DNA of 64,000 nucleotides from an uncultured Sutterella sp. (GTDB lineage: Bacteria; Pseudomonadota; Gammaproteobacteria; Burkholderiales; Burkholderiaceae_F). The notes under the pieces were generated by a model. It made no database searches and was not told where the DNA came from. It worked only from the letters and a program-made list of their open reading frames with translations. The stretch covers positions 1 to 64,000 of the forward strand of contig CAJLGW010000002.1 in assembly GCA_905206345.1 (NCBI GenBank), in the 5' to 3' direction. Positions 8,873-18,170 of this stretch are shown piece after piece. Made by a program: the position numbers and the translations under genes. The first letter of the stretch is position 1, and each line of letters starts with the position of its first letter.

Positions 8873-11800
8873 ATGTTTGATACCTTAGTTGCTCGCATTG
8901 AAAAAGATATTCTTTCGTTAAATGCCAAAGCCAAGCGTTCGGTTAACGTGGGTGGTGCCGGCACGGATGCTTTGTGGCTGTCGCAAGCTGCCGGTGTTTG
9001 CCGAAAGTCGGGCAAACTTTTGGTGATTATTGCCGATAACGCGGCCGATTGCTTGCGCCTAAAAGACGAAATGCAGTACTTGGCACCGACGGTTAAATGC
9101 GACTACTTTCCCGACTGGGAAACGCTCCCCTATGACATTTTGAGTCCCCACTCAGACTTGGTGAGCGATCGTCTTCAGATTCTCTATAAGCTTCAGTCCC
9201 GCAAAGAAAACGCCAACGACTTAGACGTTTTATTGGTTGCTGCCACCACGGCTTCGCAAACCATGACGCCACCCGAGTATCTGCAAGGGCGCGTCTTTTA
9301 CTTTAAAAAAGGTCAAGACATCAATGTTAACGAGTTGCGTCACCGTTTAGTCAACGCCGGCTACCAAAACATGAGTCAAGTGGTGGCGCCCGGTGAATTC
9401 TCCATTCGCGGGGGCTTGATTGACATTTTCCCCATGGGGGCGCAATCGCCCTTCCGTTTGGATCTTTTTGATACGGAAATTGAATCGATCCGCTCGTTTG
9501 ATCCGGATACGCAACGCTCGATTGAAATCGTGGATGAAATCCGCATTTTGCCGGGACGTGAGTACCCCGTTGATGAAGAATCCTTGGTTGCTTTCCGTTC
9601 TCGCTGGCGCGAAACTTTCACGGGAGATCCAACCAAGTCCCCACTTTACAAGGACTTAAGCCAAGGCATTATCGGCGCCGGCATTGAATATTACCTGCCG
9701 CTCTTTTTCGATCATAAGGCAACGCTTTTTGATTACTTAAAGCCTGAGGATACAGTCATTGGTCTTGTGGGTGACAATCAAGCCGCCCTTCAACGCTTTT
9801 TTGAAGAAACACAAAATCGCTATCAGTTCTTAAAGACCGATACGCAACGCCCTGTTCTGCCCGTCTCCGACTTATTTCTTGACGCAGAGCACTTCTTTAC
9901 TGCACTCAAACCTTTTGTGCGTTTTGAAGCCAAGATCGACTTATCGATTACCTACAATCCCAACGTGATTGTGGATCGTAAAGCCGACAACCCCGTTGAA
10001 AAACTGGAACGCTTCTTAACGGATGAAAAAGTGCGCGGTCACCGTACGCTTTTGCTCTCTGCCAGCCTCGGTCGTCGCGAAACCATGGCGCAACTTTTTA
10101 AGCGCTTTGGTCTCAACATTCCTTACGTTGACAACTTTGAAGAGTTCTTAACGTCTGATGAGCCCGTGATGCTTGGCGTCGGTGCCCTCTATCAAGGCTT
10201 TTTCCTTGAAGGCATCAATGTTCTGACGGAGTCTGAGCTCTACGCTACACCCATCCGTCACCAACGGCGTCGACAAGCCAAAACCACAAACGTTGATACG
10301 TTAATCCGTGACTTGGCCGAACTTAAGATCGGCGATCCAGTCGTTCACTTAGTGCACGGGATCGGCCGCTACGCAGGGCTTGAAACCATCAATACCGGCA
10401 CGGGCCCAGAAGAATTCCTGCGCTTGGACTACGCCAAAGAGGCCAAACTCTTTGTACCGGTTGCTCAACTTCAGATGATTTCCCGCTACACGGGCTCTGA
10501 CGCCGAGCACGCACCCTTGCATGCGTTGGGAAAAAACGATTGGGAAAAGGCTAAGAAAAAGGCCGCAGAAAAAGTCCGTGATACGGCAGCTGAACTTCTT
10601 AACCTTTATGCCAAACGTCAAAAGAGTTTGGGACATGCGTTTGAATTTTCTCGCATTGATTACGATACCTTTGCCGAGAGTTTCCCCTTTGATGAAACGC
10701 CCGACCAACAACAAGCCATTGAAGCCGTGTTGGACGATATGCGAAGCGACAAGCCCATGGATCGTTTGGTCTGTGGGGACGTGGGCTTTGGTAAAACCGA
10801 AGTGGCTTTGCGAGCTGCGTTTGCCGCTGTCATGGGTGGCAAACAAGTGGCCATTCTTTGTCCGACAACGCTTTTGGCTGAGCAACACGCCAACACCTTC
10901 CGCGATCGCTTTGCCTCGTGGCCTGTGACCGTTGCTGAATTGTCTCGCTTTAGAACCGCCAAACAAACAACGCAAACGTTAGAAGGTCTTGAAGCCGGTC
11001 GTATCGACATTGTGGTGGGCACGCATAAGCTTTTAACCGATAAGGTGAAGTTTGCCCGATTGGGGCTTGTGGTCATTGATGAAGAACACCGCTTTGGTGT
11101 CCGTCAAAAAGAAATGCTCAAGCAGCTTCGTGCCGAAGTGGACATTTTGACCTTAACCGCAACGCCGATTCCGAGAACACTTGCGATGAGCTTAGAAGGC
11201 ATTCGTGAGTTTTCTATCATTGCAACGGCGCCCGAAAAACGTTTGACGATTAAAACGATTGTTCGCAAGGAATCCAACGACGTCATTCGCGAAGCCATCA
11301 TGCGTGAGTTAAACCGTGGCGGTCAGGTCTATTTCTTGCACAACGATGTCTCCACCATTGAAAACCGTCGTGAGCAGTTAGCCAACATCGTGCCGGAAGC
11401 CCGCATCGTGATTGGCCACGGTCAGATGAGTGAGCGTGAGCTCGAAGGCGTGATGCGAGACTTTTACCAACAACGCTATAACGTTTTGCTTTGCACAACG
11501 ATTATTGAAACCGGTATTGACGTGCCGACGGCCAACACCATTATCATGCACCGAGCCGATAAGTTTGGTCTTGCGCAGCTTCACCAATTGCGTGGCCGCG
11601 TGGGTCGCAGCCACCACCAAGCCTATGCTTATCTCTTAACACCCGGTAAAGACGCGATGACCAATAGTGCTCAAAAGCGCTTGGAAGCGATTCAAAACCT
11701 TCAAGATTTAGGTAGCGGCTTTTACCTCTCCATGCACGACTTGGAAATCCGAGGTGCCGGTGAAGTTTTGGGTGAACACCAGTCCGGTGAAATCGCCGCT

Positions 11801-12340
11801 GTTGGCTATGATCTCTATAACCAAATGCTCAAGCGTGCCGTGAAGGCCATGCGCAAAAACGAAAACTTTGACTTGGATGAACCCTTCCAAGCCATGGCGG
11901 AGATTAATCTTCATTCGCCTGCGCTTTTGCCGCCCAACTATGTTGAAGACGTTCAACAGCGCTTGTCTTTTTATAAAGAACTCGCCAGTTGCGAAACCTA
12001 TGCTGCCATTGAAGCCGTGCGTGAAGCCTTGGGCGATCGATATGGGAAACTGCCGCAAGAGGCCAACACCTTGATCGATACGCACCGATTGCGTTTGAGC
12101 TGCCAACATTTGGGCATCAAACGCATTGAGGCCACGGAGAGCGTGATGATTATCACGTTTATTGATAAACCTCATTTTGAACCCATGCGTCTCATTGAAT
12201 TGTTGCAAAAGGGCCGTGGTTTACGAATGATGGGTGCCAATAAACTCAAGATTGAAACCTCAACGCCCACGATTGAAGCTCGAACGGCTTATTTACGAGG
12301 TTTTATGAATGCGTTGGACGGCAAGAAGTCTAACGACTAA
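8873..12340 (+). CDS. mfd: Transcription-repair coupling factor Mfd
   Basis: A 1155-residue DNA translocase, close to the E. coli length. It displaces RNA polymerase stalled at lesions and recruits UvrA. In order: UvrB-homology region (~1-340), the RNA-polymerase interacting CarD-like domain (PVVHLVHGIGRYAGLETI), a RecG-like motor with Walker A GDVGFGKTEVALRAAF and the DEEHR box, then HQLRGRVGRSHHQAYAYLLTP and the C-terminal TRCF domain. The frame stays open for 47 codons upstream, but ATG at 8873 (MFDTLVARIEKD) is chosen because the extra codons are not protein-like and cover the promoter region. Confidence 0.96.
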   Translation: MFDTLVARIEKDILSLNAKAKRSVNVGGAGTDALWLSQAAGVCRKSGKLLVIIADNAADCLRLKDEMQYLAPTVKCDYFPDWETLPYDILSPHSDLVSDRLQILYKLQSRKENANDLDVLLVAATTASQTMTPPEYLQGRVFYFKKGQDINVNELRHRLVNAGYQNMSQVVAPGEFSIRGGLIDIFPMGAQSPFRLDLFDTEIESIRSFDPDTQRSIEIVDEIRILPGREYPVDEESLVAFRSRWRETFTGDPTKSPLYKDLSQGIIGAGIEYYLPLFFDHKATLFDYLKPEDTVIGLVGDNQAALQRFFEETQNRYQFLKTDTQRPVLPVSDLFLDAEHFFTALKPFVRFEAKIDLSITYNPNVIVDRKADNPVEKLERFLTDEKVRGHRTLLLSASLGRRETMAQLFKRFGLNIPYVDNFEEFLTSDEPVMLGVGALYQGFFLEGINVLTESELYATPIRHQRRRQAKTTNVDTLIRDLAELKIGDPVVHLVHGIGRYAGLETINTGTGPEEFLRLDYAKEAKLFVPVAQLQMISRYTGSDAEHAPLHALGKNDWEKAKKKAAEKVRDTAAELLNLYAKRQKSLGHAFEFSRIDYDTFAESFPFDETPDQQQAIEAVLDDMRSDKPMDRLVCGDVGFGKTEVALRAAFAAVMGGKQVAILCPTTLLAEQHANTFRDRFASWPVTVAELSRFRTAKQTTQTLEGLEAGRIDIVVGTHKLLTDKVKFARLGLVVIDEEHRFGVRQKEMLKQLRAEVDILTLTATPIPRTLAMSLEGIREFSIIATAPEKRLTIKTIVRKESNDVIREAIMRELNRGGQVYFLHNDVSTIENRREQLANIVPEARIVIGHGQMSERELEGVMRDFYQQRYNVLLCTTIIETGIDVPTANTIIMHRADKFGLAQLHQLRGRVGRSHHQAYAYLLTPGKDAMTNSAQKRLEAIQNLQDLGSGFYLSMHDLEIRGAGEVLGEHQSGEIAAVGYDLYNQMLKRAVKAMRKNENFDLDEPFQAMAEINLHSPALLPPNYVEDVQQRLSFYKELASCETYAAIEAVREALGDRYGKLPQEANTLIDTHRLRLSCQHLGIKRIEATESVMIITFIDKPHFEPMRLIELLQKGRGLRMMGANKLKIETSTPTIEARTAYLRGFMNALDGKKSND

Positions 12341-12380
12341 AATATAACGTTTACCCTTAAGTAAAGAAGTTTCGATTTTA

Positions 12381-13790
12381 ATGAAGAATTTAAAACTCAT
12401 CGCGCTGGCCACTTTGATGGCCCTCCCTATGTCACAGAGCTTGGCACAAGACTTAAGCTTTGCGACGGCGCGCGCCCTCATGCACGAGAGAGCCGATGCC
12501 ATTAAGATGGATCAGGCCGTTATTGAGCAAACACAATTTCAGGTTAAAGAAGCCAAATCTTTGTCCGGCCCTAAAGTGATGCTTAATGCACAACAAGTCG
12601 AAGGCCGTAAGGACATTGGAATAAATTTGGATATTGGTGGTTTCACAGGTCCCATAAATGGAATTATTGGTCCAGTCGGACCTTCCTTGGGTCTAACTGC
12701 AGGATCTCGCCTCCCTAGCTCTCTCAAATTTTCTAAAGAATTGGACATCTCCGGCCCCCGTGCTTCCGTTGACATGATTTGGCCGATCTACACGGGTGGT
12801 GCCATCAGCGCCAAGCAAGAAGCCACACAAGCGGCTGTCCGTCAAGCTCAAGCAGGGCTTGATCTGACCCGTGAAAAACTCGATACGGAACTCGTTCAAA
12901 AGTATTTCGGTGTTCAGTTGGCGCGTTCAGTGGAAACGTTGCGTGAACAGATGCTTACCCAACAAAACCGAGATTTGAATCGCGCCAAGAAGTTTGAGAA
13001 AGCCGGCATGATTGCCAAAATTGAACGCATGAGCGCTCAAGTCAACCGTGATACGGCAGAACGCGAATTATTAAATGCTCAAACCGATCGTCGCGTAGCG
13101 GAAACGGAACTCAATAAGTTATTAAAAAGCGACAAGATCGGCGCTTTGGAGACGCCCCTTTTCATTACGCGTGACTTACAAACATTGAGCTATTGGCAAG
13201 ATTTAGCCTTGGGCAACAATCCCGTTTTGCGTAGCATCGATGCGCAACAACATCAAGCTCGCATGGGCGTGAAGGCAGCCAAGGGGTCATTCCACCCTCA
13301 AGTCTATGCCTTTGGTCACTACAACCTGATTAAGCACTATTTAACCTTACCGGAACCCGATTGGGTCGCCGGCATTGGCGTCAAAATCACGCTTTGGGAT
13401 AACCGAGATCGCTCGGCTCGAGTCGGAAGTGCTCAAGCCCTCGTTAATAAAGCGGTGGCTGCTCAAGAAGAAGCTCGAAGCGAAGTGAAAAAGCTTGTCG
13501 AAATCGCTTATCTTCGCAGTGAAGATGCGCTTCGTCAATACGATTTGACGGCAAGCTCCATTGAATTGGCTCGTGAAAATCTTCGTTTGCGTGAAAAGAG
13601 TTTCAAAGAAGGTCTTTCCACCGTTGATGATGTCAACGACGCTCGTAATAAATTAATTGGCGCCGAAGTCGCCCAACGTTTGGCCTGTTACCGTTTTGTC
13701 GTGGCCTTTAGTTACTTGCATGCCGCAAGTGGCCTCATGAACGATTACCAAACGATTCTTAACCGTCCCGATATTGTGGTGTTAAAGTGA
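12381..13790 (+). CDS. TolC-type outer-membrane efflux protein
   Basis: A 469-residue outer-membrane factor with a signal peptide (MKNLKLIALATLMALPMSQSLAQ). The long alpha-helical segments (for example ATQAAVRQAQAGLDLTREKL and the C-terminal ARENLRLREKSFKEGLSTVDD) are those of the TolC trans-periplasmic channel. Between residues ~75 and 125 there is a Gly/Pro/Ile-rich stretch (DIGGFTGPINGIIGPVGP) whose codons differ from the rest; by position it would fall in the outer-membrane barrel or its surface loop. First gene of a four-gene export operon; the next gene starts within its stop codon. Confidence 0.88.
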   Translation: MKNLKLIALATLMALPMSQSLAQDLSFATARALMHERADAIKMDQAVIEQTQFQVKEAKSLSGPKVMLNAQQVEGRKDIGINLDIGGFTGPINGIIGPVGPSLGLTAGSRLPSSLKFSKELDISGPRASVDMIWPIYTGGAISAKQEATQAAVRQAQAGLDLTREKLDTELVQKYFGVQLARSVETLREQMLTQQNRDLNRAKKFEKAGMIAKIERMSAQVNRDTAERELLNAQTDRRVAETELNKLLKSDKIGALETPLFITRDLQTLSYWQDLALGNNPVLRSIDAQQHQARMGVKAAKGSFHPQVYAFGHYNLIKHYLTLPEPDWVAGIGVKITLWDNRDRSARVGSAQALVNKAVAAQEEARSEVKKLVEIAYLRSEDALRQYDLTASSIELARENLRLREKSFKEGLSTVDDVNDARNKLIGAEVAQRLACYRFVVAFSYLHAASGLMNDYQTILNRPDIVVLK

Positions 13791-14782
13791 AAACGCAATT
13801 AGATTCTAAAAATAAAAAAGGTTTACTCTTGGGTGGCGTGGCTGTCGCCGTTGCCACAGTGATCGGTGTCGGTCTCTGGATGGGGGCTCACCCCGCTCCT
13901 GAACCTTTCTACGGCGTGGTTCATGCCAAGACCGTTGATGTCGCCGCTAAAGTCACGGGACGCGTCAAAGCACTCCCCGTCACCGAAGGCCAAAACGTCA
14001 AAGTGGGCGAAACGTTGATTGAATTGTCGATCCCGGAAGTGGAAGCCAAGTTGCGTGAAGTCCAAGCCTTAAAGAGTGCTGCGGACGCCATGAGTAACAT
14101 GGCAGACGAAGGTGCTCGCCCCCAAGAAATTCGTGCTGCCGAAGCCCAAATGCTTCGCGCAAAAGCCGGTGAAACATTGGCTCGTCAAACGTATAAGCGT
14201 GTCGCATCGCTTTACAAAGACGGTTTAATTTCTCGTCAGAAGTACGATGAAGCATTGGCTCAATATAAGAGCAGCAAAGAGCTCTTAGAGATGGCAACGC
14301 AACAACTCGATATCGCCAAGACCGGTGCTCGTGTTCAAGAAAAAGAAGCCGCACAAGCTAAAGCTCAACAAGCCAAGGGTGGCGTTGATCAAGTTGAAAG
14401 CTTGGTAAAAGAAAAGAACGTTGTCTCCCCAATTGCCGGTGAAGTCTCCCGCCTTTTTGTTGAAGAAGGTGAAATTGCCGCGGCGGGCATTCCGATGGCC
14501 ACGATTGTTGATCTTAACGATCAATGGGCCACGTTTAATATCCGTGAAGACGATATGAAGTCGGTGGTTAAGGGAAGCCTTTTAAAGGCCCAAATTCCGG
14601 CTTTAGGTGACAAGACTTACACGTTCAAGGTCTACTTCATTAACCCGCGTGCTGACTATGCTACGTGGCGTGCTACGCGTCAAAGCACGGGCTTTGACCT
14701 TCGTACCTTTGAAGTTCGAGCTCGTCCCGTGGATCCGATCCTTAACTTACGCCCCGGCATGAGTGTCATTGTGGCACGCTAA
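13787..14782 (+). CDS. HlyD-family periplasmic adaptor
   Basis: A 331-residue membrane fusion protein with one N-terminal membrane helix (LLLGGVAVAVATVIGVGLWM) and a lipoyl half-motif (VDVAAKVTGRVKALPVTEGQNVKVGETLIEL). A long coiled-coil hairpin (residues ~80-205, ARPQEIRAAEAQMLRAKAG to AQAKAQQAKGGVDQ) is followed by the second lipoyl half (VVSPIAGEVSRLFVEEGEI). It links the inner-membrane transporter to the TolC channel. The start is GTG at 13787, inside the GTGA overlap with the upstream gene, implying coupled translation. It resembles YbhG/YhiI adaptors of ABC-2 exporters. Confidence 0.9.
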   Translation: MKTQLDSKNKKGLLLGGVAVAVATVIGVGLWMGAHPAPEPFYGVVHAKTVDVAAKVTGRVKALPVTEGQNVKVGETLIELSIPEVEAKLREVQALKSAADAMSNMADEGARPQEIRAAEAQMLRAKAGETLARQTYKRVASLYKDGLISRQKYDEALAQYKSSKELLEMATQQLDIAKTGARVQEKEAAQAKAQQAKGGVDQVESLVKEKNVVSPIAGEVSRLFVEEGEIAAAGIPMATIVDLNDQWATFNIREDDMKSVVKGSLLKAQIPALGDKTYTFKVYFINPRADYATWRATRQSTGFDLRTFEVRARPVDPILNLRPGMSVIVAR

Positions 14783-14795
14783 GAAGAGCCCCGTA

Positions 14796-15980
14796 ATGTC
14801 TTTTTTCTCAGACGTTTACGCCGTTGCCAAACGTGAAGTGAAAGAAACGCTTTCACTTCCGTGGCTTGTCGTCATGTTTGTCGTCATGCCCTTGGTGTGG
14901 TGCGTCTTACTCGTGGGGGTCTTTAATGGCGGATTCTTGCGCGAACTCCCCGTGGGCTTTGTGGACTTAGATCACACGCCAACCTCCATTGAGTTTGCTC
15001 AAAAAATTGACGCTATGCCAAGCGCTCGCTTGGTCTCTATGGCTTCGCCCCAAGAAGCCCGTGCAGCGCTAAAGCGCGGTGACCTTTATGCGTATTTGAC
15101 CATTCCTCACGGTTGGACGGCTAACTTAAATCAACCCGACTCCTTAGCGGTCGAAGGGTACTTCCCGAAGTCCATCTATGCGGTCGCCGTTTCTTTAGAG
15201 CTTGATATCAAAACGGCATTGGGTCAATTTAGCCTTGAATCAGCTAAGCGTTTAGCAATTGCAGCTGGCGCTAATCATAAACAAGCCGATCGCGCCTTAA
15301 ATGTCATGTCGGTGCAACCGGTGACCTTTGGCAACTTGGCCTTTAATTTCCAAGCTTATCTTTTGCCCGTCATCATCCCGGGGATTTTGCATTTGGGACT
15401 GGCGCTCGTTGTCGTCACACGCTTAAGTGCCGAATGGCAAGGAAAGTCTGTCAAAGAGTGGCTTAACGTTGCCAACGGCCACATGGACGCCGCACTGTTA
15501 GGAAAGCTTCTTCCCTGGTGGGCCTACTACTCGATTTTAGGGGCTCTTTATGTCGCCTACTTTGCAGGTTACTGTGGTTGGTTTGCGCAAGGCTCGATTC
15601 TTTTTTGGGTCTTTGGGCTTGCCTTTTTATTGGCAGTTATCGCTTTATTGCCCGTCTTTATCATGGGGCTTGCGATGAAAGCCGGTTGGGTTATCGCAAC
15701 GAGCTTTTGCGTGGGCTACATCGCTCCGATCTTCCCCTTTACGGGCTTTTCCTTCCCCTTTGATGCTATGCAACCGTGGGTGGAAGTCTTGTCTCAAATT
15801 TTCCCCTTAACACATTATGTGCAGTTTCAAGGGGAACAATGGATTTTGGGCGCACCTTTGACGACCTCACTTATCACGCTTGGCAAACTCGCACTCTTCG
15901 GTCTTTTCTGGGGCTTACTCGGGTGGCCTGCGATGAAAAAGCAAATGCGAACGCGTATCGCTCAGGAGGCCAAATTATGA
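14796..15980 (+). CDS. ABC-2 type transporter permease
   Basis: A 394-residue permease of the ABC2_membrane_3 type: one N-terminal membrane helix (SLPWLVVMFVVMPLVWCVLLVGVF), a large periplasmic domain (residues ~45-185), and five to six C-terminal membrane helices. ATG at 14796, with AAGAAG seven nt before it, is chosen; codons upstream overlap the hlyD gene. The partner permease starts within its stop codon. Substrate unknown; relatives YbhS/YbhR and YhhJ export drugs or other small molecules. Confidence 0.87.
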   Translation: MSFFSDVYAVAKREVKETLSLPWLVVMFVVMPLVWCVLLVGVFNGGFLRELPVGFVDLDHTPTSIEFAQKIDAMPSARLVSMASPQEARAALKRGDLYAYLTIPHGWTANLNQPDSLAVEGYFPKSIYAVAVSLELDIKTALGQFSLESAKRLAIAAGANHKQADRALNVMSVQPVTFGNLAFNFQAYLLPVIIPGILHLGLALVVVTRLSAEWQGKSVKEWLNVANGHMDAALLGKLLPWWAYYSILGALYVAYFAGYCGWFAQGSILFWVFGLAFLLAVIALLPVFIMGLAMKAGWVIATSFCVGYIAPIFPFTGFSFPFDAMQPWVEVLSQIFPLTHYVQFQGEQWILGAPLTTSLITLGKLALFGLFWGLLGWPAMKKQMRTRIAQEAKL

Positions 15981-17122
15981 CCTTCTTACAGACGACGTTT
16001 GAAACGATTAAGCGTGTCGTTACTAACCACAACACGTTCTTGATTTTCTCGATTGCCTCCATTTTCTATATGGTGTTTTATTCGATCCCTTATAGCAATC
16101 AGGCGATCACGCAAATTCATTGTGCGATTGTCGACATGGACCAATCGGACCGTTCGCGCGAACTCACGGACAAATTAATCAGTACACCGATTATTTACCC
16201 GCAAATCATCACGGGCGACTTTGCCAAAGCCAAAGACGGATTTTTGCGCGCTGACTACGATGTCATGGTGGTGATCCCCGAAAATTTTGATGCCGATGTA
16301 GGTCGTGGCATGCCCACCACCGTGAGCGTATTCTCAAACGGTGCCTTCCCCGTAAAGGGCCGCGCCGTTGCAGCCATTTCTCAATTGGTGGTGGGTCAAG
16401 AAAACGTTATGGTCGCTGCCAAACGCTTAGTGGCTCAAGGGCTTGATGCGCGCGTTGTTAAAAAGATGACGCAAACGGGCCCCTCCTTTGTCTCTCAAGA
16501 TCTCTATAACAACATCTCGGGCTATGGGATCTACTTGGTACCGATGGTCGCTGTTGTGATCGTTCAAGCCGTGATGTTCTTTGGGATCGGGATTAGCTTG
16601 GGCGGTTGGACTGAGATGCGCCGCGAAGAAGATTTTGCTCGCCGCATTTTCGGTAACAGCACAAGTTTCTTCGGTGTCTTTACGGGCTTTTTCTTGATCG
16701 CCTTTTGCTGGACGCTCTTGATGGAAGGCCTTGGACTTTGGCTATTAGATATGCCGACCCTTTTAAATGTGCCGGCTTCGCTTTTATCCATCTTGAGTTT
16801 TAGCCTTGCCATCACAGCGATGGCGATGAGTTTAGCGCTTGCCATGGGCACCAACCGCTATGCTGCCGGCATGGTATTAGCTTCAGCGCCCTCGCTTTTC
16901 TTATCGGGTCTTGTCTACCCGTTTGAAAACTTTGCGGCCTGGGTAATGCCCTTTGCTTGGTTGATGCCCACGACGCCCGCTTGTCGCTCGATTCTCTTTA
17001 CGAGTCAGGAAGGGGCGAGTCTCGTTGATGTCTTACCGTTAATCGGTGCCAATCTCTTGCAATTTGCAGTCTACGGTGCGGTTTTAATTTGGCTCTATCG
17101 ACGTCGATCGGTATCGCAATAG
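15977..17122 (+). CDS. ABC-2 type transporter permease (second subunit)
   Basis: A 381-residue partner of the preceding permease with the same topology: helix at residues ~22-45, periplasmic domain (~45-180), then C-terminal membrane helices including LVPMVAVVIVQAVMFFGIGI. The ATG at 15977 overlaps the upstream stop (ATGA). Codons upstream of it in the same frame run through the previous gene and are not used. It ends the operon; a terminator follows. No nucleotide-binding (ATPase) gene is present in this operon, which is unusual for an ABC exporter. Confidence 0.87.
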   Translation: MTFLQTTFETIKRVVTNHNTFLIFSIASIFYMVFYSIPYSNQAITQIHCAIVDMDQSDRSRELTDKLISTPIIYPQIITGDFAKAKDGFLRADYDVMVVIPENFDADVGRGMPTTVSVFSNGAFPVKGRAVAAISQLVVGQENVMVAAKRLVAQGLDARVVKKMTQTGPSFVSQDLYNNISGYGIYLVPMVAVVIVQAVMFFGIGISLGGWTEMRREEDFARRIFGNSTSFFGVFTGFFLIAFCWTLLMEGLGLWLLDMPTLLNVPASLLSILSFSLAITAMAMSLALAMGTNRYAAGMVLASAPSLFLSGLVYPFENFAAWVMPFAWLMPTTPACRSILFTSQEGASLVDVLPLIGANLLQFAVYGAVLIWLYRRRSVSQ

Positions 17123-17130
17123 TCACCACG

Positions 17131-17166
17131 AAAGCGAAAGTTCCTCAAAAGACTTTCGCTTTTTTC
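17131..17166 (+). terminator. Terminator of the efflux operon
   Basis: An 11-bp perfect stem AAAGCGAAAGT/ACTTTCGCTTT (17131-17141 with 17152-17162) is followed by T residues. Nearly the same stem recurs 1 kb downstream at 18133. Confidence 0.85.
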
Positions 17167-17330
17167 TTAACTTCATCCAAACAAAACGCAGGTCTCTAAG
17201 GCATTTTTCTCATAGGGATTTCGACTAAATTATTGCGTGTATGAGACACAAATTTTCTCATTTTGGCACTGTTTTTTAGAGAATCGATGTTCGTACAATT
17301 TTTCTAATGGTTCCTTAAAAGAGAATTGTC

Positions 17331-18113
17331 ATGACCATTAAACAATCACTGATCACACTTTCATTAATGGCTGCTATGACGGTTGCAGCAACGACAGGTG
17401 CTGTTGCCGATGACCGCTTAGACGACATCATCGAATCAAACACCTTGCGTGTTGGTACCCCCGGTGACTATCGGCCTTTTGCGATGAAAGAAGGCGATCG
17501 ATTTGTGGGGCATGACATTGAACTCATCGAAAAGATGGCCGCTGTCTACGGCTGGAAAGTCCAAATCGTTCAAACGACTTGGTCTAACCTTCAAAAAGAT
17601 TTGGAAAAAGACAAATTCGACATTGCCGTGGGTGGCATTACCCGCTCCCCGGCTCGTGTCTTAAAAGGCGAATTCCTTCCTGCTTACGCACCTTTCGGTA
17701 AGGTCGCCCTTATTCGTAAAGATATGAAAAATAAGCTTACGAGCCTTGAAAAGCTCAATCAACCAAACGTCCGAGTGATTAAAAATCCTGGTGGCACGAA
17801 CGAGCAGTTTGTCTTAAAGAACCTCACCAAAGCTCAAATCTACACGCATGAAAAGAATTATGAAATTCCGGCCATGATTGCTGCGGGTAAGGGTGACGTG
17901 ATGATCACGGAAAATGCCGAAGCACGGTTGTATGCAAAGAAGTATCCGAAGTTGCACGCACAATTCATGAATAACCCATTGACACCGGTGAACTACATGG
18001 GCTTTTGGATGCCCACTGACGATGAAGATTTCATCCGTGTAATGAACTACACGTGGAATTTGATGGAGCTTCGCGGTGAGTTGAAGGCTTTGGAAAAGAA
18101 GTATTTGAAGTGA
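17331..18113 (+). CDS. Periplasmic solute-binding protein, cyclohexadienyl dehydratase-like
   Basis: A 260-residue family 3 solute-binding protein with a signal peptide (cut near ATTGAVA-DDRLDDI). TLRVGTPGDYRPFAM, GHDIELIEKMA, FDIAVGGIT and VIKNPGGTNEQFVLKNL are the ligand-binding landmarks; NPGGTNE together with FDIAVGGI is also characteristic of periplasmic cyclohexadienyl dehydratase (PheC), which arose from this fold. Whether it binds amino acids for uptake or catalyses prephenate/arogenate decarboxylation cannot be decided by eye. It stands alone between two terminators with no permease or ATPase gene beside it, which favours either an enzyme or a receptor for a remote transporter. Confidence 0.8.
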   Translation: MTIKQSLITLSLMAAMTVAATTGAVADDRLDDIIESNTLRVGTPGDYRPFAMKEGDRFVGHDIELIEKMAAVYGWKVQIVQTTWSNLQKDLEKDKFDIAVGGITRSPARVLKGEFLPAYAPFGKVALIRKDMKNKLTSLEKLNQPNVRVIKNPGGTNEQFVLKNLTKAQIYTHEKNYEIPAMIAAGKGDVMITENAEARLYAKKYPKLHAQFMNNPLTPVNYMGFWMPTDDEDFIRVMNYTWNLMELRGELKALEKKYLK

Positions 18114-18132
18114 TCCTCTAATTCTTTACGAG

Positions 18133-18166
18133 AAAAGCGAAAGTCTTTTGGGCTTTCGCTTTTTTA
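18133..18166 (+). terminator. Terminator of the solute-binding protein gene
   Basis: An 11-bp perfect stem AAAAGCGAAAG/CTTTCGCTTTT (18133-18143 with 18153-18163) ends in a T run, 19 bp after the stop codon. The stem is nearly identical to that at 17131. It is almost symmetric and can serve mtgA on the other strand. Confidence 0.85.
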
Positions 18167-18170
18167 ATTC

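Noticed and set aside
10349..10975. A 208-codon open frame antisense to mfd
   Set aside because: It lies wholly within a well-conserved part of mfd and its translation is not protein-like.
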